Shown: in pieces, positions 22,901-33,541 of the stretch
Layout: the number at the start of each line of letters is the position of its first letter
Numbering within the stretch: position 1 is the stretch's first letter
Source of the DNA: Vitis vinifera
Taxonomy: Eukaryota; Streptophyta; Magnoliopsida; Vitales; Vitaceae
Direction: 5' to 3'
NCBI RefSeq assembly: GCF_030704535.1
Contig: NC_081807.1
Coordinates: 847,001 to 911,000, forward strand
DNA length: 64,000 bases
Notes under the pieces: model-generated
What the model was told of the DNA's origin: nothing
The model's input: the letters and a program-made list of their open reading frames with translations, nothing else
Databases searched by the model: none
Position numbers and translations under genes: made by a program

Positions 22901-23031
22901 AATTGATTGGGAGGCAAAACCATGTGATCCCCTGTCACATATCTCCTTCAAGGGACCCCATTGTAGTAATCCCTTCTCCATTCATTCCATCTGAGAATAC
23001 TGGCCCTATAGAATTTGTTCTATAAATATAC
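22901..23031 (+). promoter_or_regulatory. Shared SAUR promoter module (B, 23140)
   Basis: ATTGGGAGGCAAAACCATGTG, AAGGGACCCCATTGTAG, and TATAAATATA at 23021. Confidence 0.75.
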
Positions 23032-23139
23032 CTATTCTAAGGGCATACATCCACCAAGTCTCAAAGCTTTTCTTGTTTTCCAAACTCTTAGAAATCCATT
23101 TCCCACTATCAATTTTCTGAGTAACTAAATTTGAAACTC

Positions 23140-23427
23140 ATGGCCATCCGATTTCAGAGGATTATCCCTGCAAAGCAGATCCTGAGGCGCATTCTTCCAT
23201 CTCCAGAGTCTACAAATGTGCCTAAAGGTCATGTTCCTGTCTATGTTGGGGAAGCTCAAAAGAAGAGATTTGTGATTCCAATTTCATACTTGAAGCATCC
23301 TTCATTCCAGAACTTGCTAAGTCAGGCTGAGGAAGAGTTCGGGTTTGATCATCCACTGGGTGGTCTCACAATCCCATGCAGAGAAGAAGCCTTCATTGAT
23401 CTAACTTGCAGTTTGAATTGCTCATAA
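23140..23427 (+). CDS. SAUR protein, B type (95 aa)
   Basis: First gene of tandem unit 2, close to the consensus B protein with A39 ([10 protein letters not shown]). The ATG at 23140 is preceded in frame by TTG AAA CTC, which is not a start. The partner A gene begins 1.48 kb downstream. Confidence 0.95.
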   Translation: MAIRFQRIIPAKQILRRILPSPESTNVPKGHVPVYVGEAQKKRFVIPISYLKHPSFQNLLSQAEEEFGFDHPLGGLTIPCREEAFIDLTCSLNCS

Positions 23428-24390
23428 GCAAGGAGGATAATCTCAAAACCACCAGCCTGAAGGACTCTGAATCTCTAACACCACTGACCCCAAAAACCAA
23501 TCCCATCAATTTTGCTTCATTGAGAAATAGGCCTTTTTTGTAATGAGAACGATGTAAATTTCTTGTACTTTTCTGTAAAGCAAGTTTACAGTCAAATGTC
23601 TTCATATTAATTGAATAGCTCTACTTTTTCCTTATCTTCTTTTGTCCTCCAGCAGCCATTCTGTACAAGTTAGTCCATTAATTTGCAGATTCATTTACAA
23701 TACAAATACTAGAAATCCAATGGCCCAATATTTAAGTACTTGGGATTTGACAATATAGATACTCTCTCATTCTGGTTTCATTATTATGAATGTCCACTAC
23801 CTGAATCAGCACTCAACCCTAATAAGAAAAAAAAGGCTTATTAAATAGGAAGAGGAAGAGAAAATAAGCAGCATAAACCGAAAATAACCCCATTTCACTG
23901 GGTCAAGATCGCTATGTGTTAGGTGTTCCCTTCCATAACAGCTAATCGCTATGTGTTAGGTGTTCCCTTCCATAACAGCTAAAATGCCATCGTTTTAACT
24001 GAAAATATCAAAAACCATGAAATCCCAAATGAATTTAGAATCAAAATCCTTCAATAATTTTTTGACTACTAAGTTAATTTACATTTACTTCATGTTTGAT
24101 TCTATTGTTAAACACTTTGACAAGGACATTTATATTATATGATTCCTTCTATGGCAATTATTTCAAGCAACATTATCACATGAGCTGATAATTCGTGTTC
24201 CCTTTTAGTGTATGCTAGTTTCATGGACTATGTATTGCTAGTAGTTTGTGTTTATAAGAACTCCAACAAGCTTCAGACATGTACCACAGGTATGCTATGG
24301 TTAGTGGAATGAATATAGTCCCTACCAGTTGGTGGTCCAAGTCCACAACCATTCCCAGCAAATAAATTTCTGTATGAACACCACCCAAAT
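23428..24390. other. B 3' flank and distal A flank of unit 2
   Basis: No gene. A direct repeat of about 34 bp (TCGCTATGTGTTAGGTGTTC...) occurs at about 23908-23944 and 23945-23980. 24120-24330 is the distal A block. Confidence 0.6.
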
Positions 24391-24518
24391 CTTATTATTA
24401 TTTGGGAGGCAAATCCATGTGATCCCTTGTGATGAATGGACCCTATCAGAGACTTCTCTTTGCCACCAATTCCATTGGGAATACTGGCCATACAGAACTT
24501 GCTTGCTCTATATATATT
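24391..24518 (+). promoter_or_regulatory. Shared SAUR promoter module (A, 24624)
   Basis: TTTGGGAGGCAAATCCATGTG, ATGGACCCTATC, and TATATATA near 24509. Confidence 0.75.
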
Positions 24519-24623
24519 CTACTCATCCTGAGGATATGGCATCCCACAGCCAAAGTTTTCTTGTTCTAACAGATCTTAGAGTACCATTTTCCTTACCATT
24601 ACTTTTCTGAATCCATAGAAGTC

Positions 24624-24890
24624 ATGGGTTTTGGTTTGCCTGGGATGTTTGCTGCTAAGCAGGGTGCAGAATCCAAAAATGTGCCAAAAGGCTATTTTGC
24701 TGTTTATGTGGGAGAAGCCCAGAAGAAGAGGTTTGTGGTTCCAATCTCATACTTGAAGAACCCTTCATTCCAGAACTTGTTGAGTCAGGCTGAAGAAGAG
24801 TTCGGGTTCAATCATCCAATGGGAGCTCTCACAATCCCATGCACAGAAGAGGCCTTCATTGATGTTACCAGTGGTTTGAACAGCTCATAA
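24624..24890 (+). CDS. SAUR protein, A type, short form (88 aa)
   Basis: Near twin of the gene at 21342: one base differs in 267, giving MGALTIPC instead of MGGLTIPC. It carries the same seven-residue N-terminal deletion. Second gene of tandem unit 2. Confidence 0.95.
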   Translation: MGFGLPGMFAAKQGAESKNVPKGYFAVYVGEAQKKRFVVPISYLKNPSFQNLLSQAEEEFGFNHPMGALTIPCTEEAFIDVTSGLNSS

Positions 24891-26120
24891 GAGGAGAAGA
24901 GAGAGATTCACATTGTAGTGTATAGGATGAGTAACCTCTAACACATTGACTTGTAATTTGTAAAGCAGTCCCTCCAGTTTTGAATTAAGGGGACTGGACT
25001 GTTTCATTTCCACCCATTGTAAAATTATTCTATACATTTTTCTGAGAGAAATTTGAGAGTAATATCTCTCCATACAAAAGTTCAAAAAGAATCTCTTGGT
25101 TTTCTGTTTTTTTTTTTTCCTGTTGATTTTATTTCCCATGGTTTCCATTTAAAATTTGAGTAACCCAAAAGGCTCAGAAGTTTAGGCATGGATTGGTGTA
25201 TTGACCAGTATGCATGTGCCCATATCATAACTATTTGGGCATTATGTGATTTATTTTTCACTCGAGTCAACCAAAATCAAAATATTTAATCCAGGATTTT
25301 CTTTTCAATTACTATAAGCTGGAGAATAAACCAGATATGGAATGGCTACAAAGACCTTGGAATTTTTTGAATTATATTGAGAACTGTTTGTAGGATTTGA
25401 GATATTAGAGAATTGTTAAACCTTAGATATTCAAGCTAAAAAGCACTAATCATCTGGGAAATCACTGTCTCAAACATAGGATCAGAGACATACTTCTGTT
25501 GAAGAAAAGAAATCACTATTTTATGATTCCTTCTCTTGTTATTTCTTAGCTAATCCCTACATTGAAGCACTTCAAAAGCTAGAAGCAACCCGTTCCAAGT
25601 AATTCAGCTGCAAGAAGTTATAGTATTGATAGACCTATGTAAAGATGAGAACTTGAATCCTTTTCCCGATAAGGAAACATGAATATTTTTGTCCCCTGAG
25701 GTCAAACTTTGTGCCATAAAAATTTGTCTAGAATTTTTAGAGTATATGTTGGAAAACAATCCAGTGTGCCCATTTATGAATGATGCATTCTTTGATTTTC
25801 TTTGTGTAGAGCATCACAGAACAATATCATGTGATATGTTTTTAATGTCTTGCTTCTGTTCAAATTTTCCTCTCTGCGTATTTAATGCTGAAGCTCGGAT
25901 CGTCACGGGTTGCTCACTTGTGCAAAACAGGAAACATCGTCACATGAGAGTACATCTTGTTTGTTTCAGTATATCCAAATGATCAGTTGCATATATGTTA
26001 TAACAGTAGAATGCAATACAAAGATAGTAATTTCAAGTGGTCCTCAGCTGTCTGTTCTATCAACTGGTAGGCCAAGATGAAGCAATGGATATATGAAAGT
26101 ATGAAAGATATGGAAATCTT
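24891..26120. other. A 3' flank and distal B flank of units 2/3
   Basis: No gene. Same succession of conserved blocks as 21609-22900, with the distal B block shortened around 25790. Confidence 0.6.
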
Positions 26121-26252
26121 ATTATTGGTTGGGAGGCAAAACCATGTGATCCCCTGTCACATATTTCCTTCAAGGGACCCCATTGTATTAATCCCTTCTC
26201 CATTCATTCCATCTGAGAATACTGGCCCTATAGAATTTGTTCTATAAATATA
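26121..26252 (+). promoter_or_regulatory. Shared SAUR promoter module (B, 26361)
   Basis: GTTGGGAGGCAAAACCATGTG, AAGGGACCCCATTGTA, and TATAAATATA at 26243. Confidence 0.75.
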
Positions 26253-26360
26253 CCTATTCTAAGGGCATACATCCACCAAGTCTCAAAGCTTTTCTTGTTT
26301 TCCAAACTTTAGAAATCCATTTCCCACTATCAATTTTCTGAGTAACTAAATTTGAAACTC

Positions 26361-26648
26361 ATGGCCATCCGATTTCAGAGGATTATCCCTGCCAAGCAGA
26401 TCCTGAGGCGCATTCTTCCTTCTCCAGAGTCTACAAATGTGCCCAAAGGGCATGTTCCTGTCTATGTTGGAGAAACTGAGAAGAAGAGATTTGTGATTCC
26501 AATTTCATACTTGAAGCATCCTTCATTCCAGAACTTGCTAAGTCAGGCTGAGGAAGAGTTCGGGTTTGATCATCCACTGGGTGGTCTCACAATCCCATGC
26601 AGAGAAGAAGCCTTCATTGATCTAACTTGCAGTTTGAATTGCTCATAA
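26361..26648 (+). CDS. SAUR protein, B type (95 aa)
   Basis: First gene of tandem unit 3. Consensus B protein except E40 (GETEKKRF, shared with the B gene at 28622). The ATG at 26361 is used. No A coding region follows in this unit; only a promoter relic remains at 27335. Confidence 0.95.
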   Translation: MAIRFQRIIPAKQILRRILPSPESTNVPKGHVPVYVGETEKKRFVIPISYLKHPSFQNLLSQAEEEFGFDHPLGGLTIPCREEAFIDLTCSLNCS

Positions 26649-27334
26649 GCAAGGAGGAAAATCTCAAAACCACCAGCCTGAAGTACTCTGAATCTCTAAC
26701 ACCACTGACCCCAAAAACCAATCCCACCAATTTTGAAACATGGAGAAATAGGCCTTTTGTAGTGATATCAATGTAAAATTCCACCATTTTTCTGTAAAGT
26801 GAGTTTATAGTTGAATTTCTTCATATTAAAAGAATAGCTCTTTTCCCTTATCTTATTTTGTCCTCCAGCATCCATTCAATATAATAAGGTATTCCATTGT
26901 TTGCAGATTCAGTTGCAATAAAAATACAGATGCTCTCTCATTCTGGTTTCATTATGAAGAATGCCCACTACCTGAATCAACACTCAGCCTGAATAAGAAA
27001 GAAAGGCTTGATAAATAGGACGATTAATTAATCAAGGAAACTGAAAGTAACCCTATTTTCACTGGGTCAAGTTTGCTATGCATTAGTTGTTTCTTTCCAA
27101 AATAGCCAAAATGTCATCATTTCTTCTATGTTTCTCTCTGCTGTTAAAAACATTGACAAGGACATTTGTATGATATGATTTCTTATATGGCTATTATTTC
27201 ATGCAACATCATCATATGCCACACGTCTGTTAGAGCTACTGGAATGAATATAGTCCCTGCCAGTTGGCTGATCCAAATCCACAGTAAGCCAAGACGAATC
27301 CTGGCAAATAAATTTCAGAATGAAAACTACAGCA
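26649..27334. other. B 3' flank and distal A flank of unit 3
   Basis: No gene. 27160-27290 matches the distal A block (ACTATTTCATGCAACATC..., GGAATGAATATAGTCCC), shortened. Confidence 0.6.
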
Positions 27335-27560
27335 ATCTTATAGCTGGGAGGCAAACCCATGTGAACCCTTGTGTTGAATGTCCAAAGATGGACCCTATTA
27401 GAGACTTCTCTGGACTCTGTATATATTCTACTCATCATAAGGATATGGCATCCCACTGTCAAAGTTTTCTTATCCCAAGACATCTTTAAGAACCATTTCT
27501 TGTTATAGTCTGTATCCATTCAAAATCAAAACAGAACATAACTCAATTTCTGTCATGAAG
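27335..27560 (+). pseudogene. Ghost A-type SAUR: promoter without gene
   Basis: AGCTGGGAGGCAAACCCATGTG, GATGGACCCTATTAGAGAC and the ATATATTCTACTCATC leader all align with working A promoters. After the leader (AAGTTTTCTTATCCCAAGAC) the expected ATGGG... coding sequence is absent. An ATG at 27554 opens only a few codons that do not resemble SAUR. The coding region was deleted between the leader and the next unit. Confidence 0.75.
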
Positions 27561-28384
27561 TTAGAGATGTCTATCTTAAAGAAAAAACTTTGCCAAGGGT
27601 GCTTTTTCAAAAGGTTGATTTGCATAGTGCTGTTTTAAATGTACCTAGGCCTACTTTACAAGGGAAAAAAAAAATTAAGCTACGAATATGATCTTCCTTT
27701 TGTCTTCTTCATTTTCATCATTTGAGCTTTTCCCCTTTCCTTGAACTATAAATGACGGTGCTTTTATTTTGAAGACCTGCATCCCTCAGTCAAACTTGAT
27801 GAAGAACCCTCGAAAAACATTGTACTAACATTTTCTAGATAAGAAAAACAGGAATAGTTTGTCTTCAATGGTAAAATTTGAGACTCTTTTAAATATCAGA
27901 AACTTGAAAGCAGTAAGGATCAGAAAACCAAGAATAATCAATAAATTTGTCTAGGTATTTTGGGAGCATATGTTGCAATCCAACTCAGAGTGCCCATTTA
28001 TGGACGATGCATGCTTTGCATTTAGACTTGGAGTTCTTGAAGTTCTTTCATTGTCTTGCTATTGAATTCTTTATATAAAGCATCATAGAACAATACCATA
28101 TGATATGTTGGTTAGGTGATTCCATTCAAACTTTCTTCTGCTAGATTTAATGCTGAAGAGTGAGGACCATATCATCACTGTTTCTTCACTTGCATAGAAC
28201 AAGAAACATCATCACATGAGAATATAGCCTTTTTGTCCAATATGTCCTAATGATCGGGTGGATGTATGTTATAATGAAATACAAAAATAATGATTTCAAG
28301 TGGTCGTCTGCTGTTTGTTATATTCAGTGGTAGGCCATGATGAAGCAACGGATATATGACAGTATGAAAGGTATCGAAATCATA
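27561..28384. other. Distal flank of the B gene at 28622
   Basis: No gene. 27940-28240 holds the distal B block (CATCATAGAACAATACCATATG, ACATCATCACATGAG). Confidence 0.6.
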
Positions 28385-28513
28385 TTATTTCTTGGGAGGC
28401 AAAACCATGTGATCCCTGGTGATATATCTCCTTCAAGGGACCCCATTGCCATAGTCTCTTACCATTCATTCTATCTGAGAATATTAGTCATATAGCATTT
28501 GTTCTATAAATAT
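28385..28513 (+). promoter_or_regulatory. Shared SAUR promoter module (B, 28622)
   Basis: CTTGGGAGGCAAAACCATGTG, AAGGGACCCCATTG, and TATAAATATA at 28505. Confidence 0.75.
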
Positions 28514-28621
28514 ACCTATTCTAAGGGCATATCCATCAAGTCCCAAACCATTCTTGTTTTCTAAGCTCTCAGAATCCATTTTTTACCATCACTTTAGTTT
28601 GAAGAACCAAGTTTGAAAATC

Positions 28622-28909
28622 ATGGCCATCCGATTTCAGAGGATTATCCCTACCAAGCAGATCCTGAGGCGCATTCTTCCTTCTCCAGAGTCCACAAATG
28701 TGCCCAAAGGCCATGTTCCTGTCTATGTTGGAGAAACTGAGAAGAAGAGATTTGTGATTCCAATTTCATACTTGAAGCATCCTTCATTCCAGAACTTGCT
28801 AAGTCAAGCTGAGGAAGAGTTCGGGTTTGATCATCCACTTGGTGCTCTTACAATCCCATGCAGAGAAGAAGCCTTCATTGATCTAGCTTTCAGTTTGAAT
28901 TGCTCATGA
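28622..28909 (+). CDS. SAUR protein, B type (95 aa)
   Basis: First gene of tandem unit 4. It carries T11, E40, A75, A89 and F90. A75 and F90 are shared with the minus-strand B gene at 17159, its mirror partner, which supports the inverted-duplication reading. The partner A gene starts 1.52 kb downstream. Confidence 0.95.
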   Translation: MAIRFQRIIPTKQILRRILPSPESTNVPKGHVPVYVGETEKKRFVIPISYLKHPSFQNLLSQAEEEFGFDHPLGALTIPCREEAFIDLAFSLNCS

Positions 28910-29900
28910 GCAATAGGCAAAATCTAAAGACAACTGGCCTGAAGGACTTCGAATCTCTAACAACACTGACTCCAAAAACTAATCCCAGAAATTTTGCACC
29001 ATTGAGAAACAGGTCTTTTTGTACTGAGAACAATGTACATTTCTTGTATTTTTCTGTAAAGCAAGTGGACAGTCAAGTGTCTTCATATTAATTGAATAGC
29101 TTTACTTTTCCTCATCTCTCTTTTATCTTCCAGCAGCCATTCTGTACAAGTTTTTCCTTGTCACATTAATACTGTTGTTACTCTGCCTCCCAAAAGCTTG
29201 CATTAGGAAATTCTAACAAATGCTTGATATTTCAATTCCAATTACATGAAACAAATCATTTTGTTATGAATGTCTACTGCTGCAACCTGAATCAAACTCA
29301 ACCCGAATAAGAAAAAAGGGCTTGTTATGTAGGAAGATTAATGAAGCAAGGGAAACTGAAAACAAGTAAACAGCCCCATTTCAAGTTACTATCTCTTAGG
29401 TGTTCCTTTCTATAATATAGCCAAAATGTCATCATTTTTTTTAGAATATCAAGATCTAAATTACAGTTTCAATTGCCCATGAGTGAGCAGGAAGATTAAT
29501 CGACTTTATTTTACATTCTCTTTGTTGTTAAACTCGTTGACAGTGACATTTGTACAGTAATATTTTTTATATGGCTATTATTTCAAGCAACATTGTCATA
29601 TGAACATCTGTGTTTCTTTTCAGTGTATGCTAGTTTCATAGCAAATGAATTACAGGTAGTTTTTGTGTTTATAAGAACCCAAACAGGCTTAGACATATAC
29701 CACTGGAAGGCAGTGGGTAATGGAATGAATATAGTCCCTACCAGTTGGCTGATCCAAATCCACAGTCCCCACCATGTCAGTTGATCCAAATCCAGAGTCA
29801 TTGATCAGCATATAGTAATAAATAGTTAGCAATTTCAAGTGGGCTTCTCAAGTTTGTTCTGTTAATTAAGCAGTAGGCCACGAATGCATCCCAGCAAGAC
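28910..29900. other. B 3' flank and distal A flank of unit 4
   Basis: No gene. 29570-29830 is the distal A block and matches the inverted region 16210-16430 best (both have GATCCAAATCCACAGTCCCC-like text). Confidence 0.65.
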
Positions 29901-30040
29901 CTTATTATTAGCTGGGAGGCAAAGCCATGTGGTCCCTTGTGTTTGAATGTCCACTGATGGACCCTATTCAGAGACTTCTTTTCACCACCAGTTCCATTTG
30001 AGCAGACTGTCATAGAGAGTTTTCTTCCTCTATATATATT
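29901..30040 (+). promoter_or_regulatory. Shared SAUR promoter module (A, 30146)
   Basis: GCTGGGAGGCAAAGCCATGTG, ATGGACCCTATTC, and TATATATA near 30031. Confidence 0.75.
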
Positions 30041-30145
30041 ATACTCATCCTAAGGATATGGCATCCCACAGCCAAAGTTTTCTTATCCTAAGACATCTTA
30101 GAGTACAATTTTTCTTACCATTACTTTTCTGAATTCATAGAAGTC

Positions 30146-30430
30146 ATGGGCTTCCGCTTGCCTGGGATTGTTAATGCTAAGCAGATCCTGCAGCGAGTGC
30201 GGATGGGTGGAGGGGTAAAAAATGTACCAAAAGGTTATTTTGCTGTTTATGTGGGAGAAGACCAGAAGAAGAGATTTCTGGTTCCGGTTTCATACTTGAA
30301 GGATCCTTCATTTCAGAACTTATTGAGTCAGGCAGAGGAAGAGTTCGGGTTCAATCATTCAAGGGGAGGTCTCACAATCCCATGCACAGAAAAAGCCTTC
30401 ATTGATGTCACTTGTAGTTTGAATTGCTGA
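30146..30430 (+). CDS. SAUR protein, A type (94 aa)
   Basis: [20 protein letters not shown], as in the mirror gene at 15620. The five differences are G23, V24, N70, S72 and K83. K83 replaces an acidic residue in the usual TEEAF motif. It is followed downstream by the broken PPR copy, just as the gene at 15620 is followed by the intact PPR gene. Confidence 0.95.
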   Translation: MGFRLPGIVNAKQILQRVRMGGGVKNVPKGYFAVYVGEDQKKRFLVPVSYLKDPSFQNLLSQAEEEFGFNHSRGGLTIPCTEKAFIDVTCSLNC

Positions 30431-31016
30431 TGAAAGCAGAGGATCTCTAACAACATTGACCTGTGAGCCAGTCTCCACAATTTTGAATTAAGACGACTTG
30501 GTTGTTTCATTTCCACTCATTGCAATCTATAAATTTTTGTATAGACAAAGCTGAGAGTCAGATCTCTCCATACAAAACATTCAAATAGAATCTCTTCTGT
30601 TTCTTCTTTCTCATGAAATTTTTTTGGGATATTTGGGACATTTGATAAACAATTAGACCCATCAAATCTTATGTAAAATGGAAGTAGGATTGTCAAAGAT
30701 TTTCTCAGGTAAGTAAAAGAGTAGCAGTTAAATTGTATGTTCCTGTGTTAGCTACTTAGCTGCAAGGGTACAGCTTGATTCAGGAAGAAAAAAAACGGAG
30801 AATCTCAAAAACGACGCCATTTCATTGGAAATATAGAAAACGGAGAAAGTGAAGCACTGCCGTTTTGTTAGTAAAATTTAAACGGAGAAAAGTAAACAAT
30901 GACGTTTTCTCGGTGGCCTTGGAGTGAAACGAGAACCCTCCACCTGGAGTCAGGAATGGAGGCATGTATGGATGGGGATTCCGAATACGATGTCGTTTTG
31001 ATATGATGAAGCACTT

Positions 31017-31397
31017 TGATTGATAGTCTGCAATCCCAAAGCCATATTGGATTCCGCCATTGATGTCCAACTGGCATTCTACACAGAGGTTTGATTCCAT
31101 GAATGGATACTTGCATCATTGTTCTCAAACTAAGAATGTAAGATTCATTAAGAAGCTTCATGGGCTTCTACTTAGAACAGGCTTGCTCTTTATCTCCCTT
31201 GGTTTTCAGAGCACCACATGCCTTCATAGAAACAACTCTAAAACCTTCACCACCTTGCTCAACTGCATCACCCCACAAAGTCATTTCCCTCCGATATGAT
31301 TCTATCCGATCATTGTCGACATGGGTTTTCTTTTTTGGCTCTGCAAACCTCTCTTTCATGCATACCAATGGGGTTCCTTTAGATACATATCATTGAT
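31017..31397 (+). pseudogene. Broken PPR copy (N-terminal fragment)
   Basis: Matches the first ~125 codons of the PPR gene at 15081: the leader, SNWHSTQRFDSM, HCSQTKNVRFIKKLHG, LLRTGLLFISL, TTCLHRNNSKTFTTLLNC and FMHTNGVPLDTY. The start ATG is TTG here, and a frameshift near 31265 moves the homology to another frame. A small deletion removes part of the QSKLIFTYTTC stretch, and homology stops at 31397. The rest of the gene is absent. Confidence 0.85.
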
Positions 31398-31632
31398 TGA
31401 TTTCCATTTTCTTACCTAAAATTTGGTTAATGGATTTCCATTTTCGATCTTCATTTCAACAACTATTCCCGGATCTTTGACTAGTCCACAAATTCTCGAA
31501 AGGAAAAATCACGGAGGAATCTTAACCAATCTTCAAAACCTGCTTGTTACAAAGAGAACTGATGTAGTGAGTCTCAAATGTGTACTTCTATGATAATTTC
31601 TTAAATTAAGGTTGATGATCAAAGATTACATA

Positions 31633-31669
<37 letters not shown>

Positions 31670-31878
31670 TTTTCTTTTCTTTTCTGGACAATCACCTATT
31701 TGGTTAGTTTTCCTTTACGGCAACATTGAAACATACATACCCTCAGTCTAACTCTATATACAGCAATGTTGAGAGAATCAAGACAGGCTACAATACAGAT
31801 TATTCATCTTCCATAATTTTCTGAGCAATGTTCATAAAAACACCTAATGGAAGTGCTGCAACGCCAAGGTGGTCAGCC
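31398..31878. other. Spacer with AAT microsatellite
   Basis: No gene. Microsatellite (AAT)n at 31632-31669. Short blocks are shared inverted with 12360-12400. Confidence 0.6.
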
Positions 31879-32447
31879 ATGGCGCCTAGGGTTTCTCTCC
31901 TGTTGTCGTTGGTTCTTTCTTCTCTCCTCCTCCTCCTCCTCCTTTTCCCTTCTCGGGCAACTTCACCCTTTGGGTCCTTCAAGCTGGAGAGCTTTGGGTC
32001 TTTCAAGCATCTGGAGGGATCTGAAAAAAAGGAGACAATTACAAAGGGTTTTGACGCATGGGCTGGTGTACCAAACTTCACCTTCGACAGGGTTCGAGAT
32101 GAAATATTTGCTAAAATCCGAGTTTACTTCCAAGTCAGGGATAAGGGAACACTGCGCTACCCCTTGATGGGCCTGGAGGAATCTTGGCTTACGCCGAATC
32201 ATCATTGAATAATGCAACCATCCATTTCCATGGAGAAGAGGAGTTGGGGATGGCTCATTTCCAGACTGTACTGATTTGCAGACTGTTGCTACCCATGAAC
32301 TAAGCCATATTCTAGGACTTGCTCACAGTCAAGTTCAGGATGTCATCATGTATCCGTACATTGAGTCAGGACAGGTCAAGCATTTCACTCAATTTTCTGA
32401 GGTAACAAGATCACCCCAATATTATTTCCTCATAGAAATCAACTATT
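31879..32447 (+). pseudogene. Broken matrixin copy lacking most of the prodomain
   Basis: Starts like the intact gene (MAPRVSLLLSLVLSS..., with an expanded Leu run in the signal peptide). It runs through KHLEGSEKKE and then jumps directly to TITKGFDAWAGVPNFTFDRV. The deletion removes most of the prodomain and the whole cysteine switch. A frameshift at GTLRYPLMG closes the frame. Beyond it the other frame shows HELSHILGLAH (Gly to Ser between the zinc histidines) and a Met-turn-like VIMYPYI, then diverges before DDIDG. Confidence 0.85.
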
Positions 32448-32639
32448 AAGAATCAAGATCATAATAGGCTGAAAAAATAGGAGACGGATTGGAAGTTGAT
32501 TTTTAGCAGGCTGATTGGTTTTTTGATGAAGGGATATATTGAATTGTAGCTCGAGGTCTCATGGTAGAATATTCGATGGAGATAAAAGAATTAGCTAGGT
32601 AAAATAATAGAGCAAAATAATTTTTTTAATTAATCTAAG

Positions 32640-32757
32640 AGCCCGTTTAATAGTGATTTTAATAAACACTTTTAATCTTTCTAATATTTAAAATTTTTTA
32701 TCATTTAAATGTTAGAAATATTAAAAACTTTTTTAGAATCACTCTTAAACTTATTTT
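32640..32757. repeat. MITE-like hairpin element
   Basis: About 120 bp with imperfect terminal inverted repeats: TTTAATAGTGATTTTAATAA at the left against the complement of TTTTTAGAATCACTCTTAAA at the right. The AT-rich interior is itself foldable (TCTTTCTAATATTTAAAA against TTTAAATGTTAGAAATATT). The form is typical of small hAT-like plant MITEs. It has no coding capacity. Confidence 0.55.
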
Positions 32758-33122
32758 AAATTATGAAGAGATTATTAAAAGAATGTGGGTTTAACAATTT
32801 TTTTAATTAAAAATTGGTAAAAATTGATTTTGATTTTCTTCATTTCCACAACTTTTCCCCAGTGTTTGACTGGTCCTCCTTTCATTTAATCCTCAGGCAT
32901 CAACAATTGATCAAATGGTCAAACAATCCTCAAGAAATTCTCAAAAATGGAAAAACTATGGAGGAATAATATTCTTATCAAATCTTCAAAACCTTCTGTT
33001 AATGGACCTTTATATAGTCTGTTAAATAATTAAAATAAAATAAAATAAAAGGTTGATAATGGAAGATTGCATGCATAGAAATATTTTTTTATTTTGGAAA
33101 TTGGAAGACATGATTTCCTTCC

Positions 33123-33125
<3 letters not shown>

Positions 33126-33159
<34 letters not shown>
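33126..33159. repeat. (AAT)n microsatellite
   Basis: About eleven AAT units. Confidence 0.9.
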
Positions 33160-33541
33160 TTTTTTATGTTTTTCTTTAATTGAAAATGAGAAGAAATTAA
33201 TATAACCCTTTGATTCTTGAACAGCAATTTCAATATTTCGTGACAGAATTACTAATCCTGAATTAACCTTCATGACTTTGTGTTGATTCTTCCTAGAAAC
33301 TCCATATGTTGCCAACATTTTGGGTAGCTTTCCTTTCCACTTATACTAAAATCTAGCAATATCCTCAGACCCAAGTCCTTATATGGTAATAATGTTTGGA
33401 TAATCCCAGTTGGATGAATTAAGAAATCAAGACAGGCTGCAATACAGTTGCACTGATCATTCACCTTCCATAATTTTCCGAGGAATATTGCCTATAAAAT
33501 GATCACCTAATTGGAGTCATGTAACGCTAAGGTGGTCAGTC

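Larger units (their letters stand above)
32448..33541. other. Intergenic DNA upstream of the intact matrixin
   Basis: No gene. It contains a MITE-like hairpin (32640-32757), an (AAT)n run (33126-33159) and TTCAAAACCT blocks shared with 31530 and, inverted, 12380. Confidence 0.6.

Noticed and set aside
26649-26820. DST-like mRNA instability element in SAUR 3' flanks
   Set aside because: TTTTGTAT and GGAGAAATAG-like pieces occur in the B 3' flanks but in the wrong order relative to the known DST consensus, so I did not call it.
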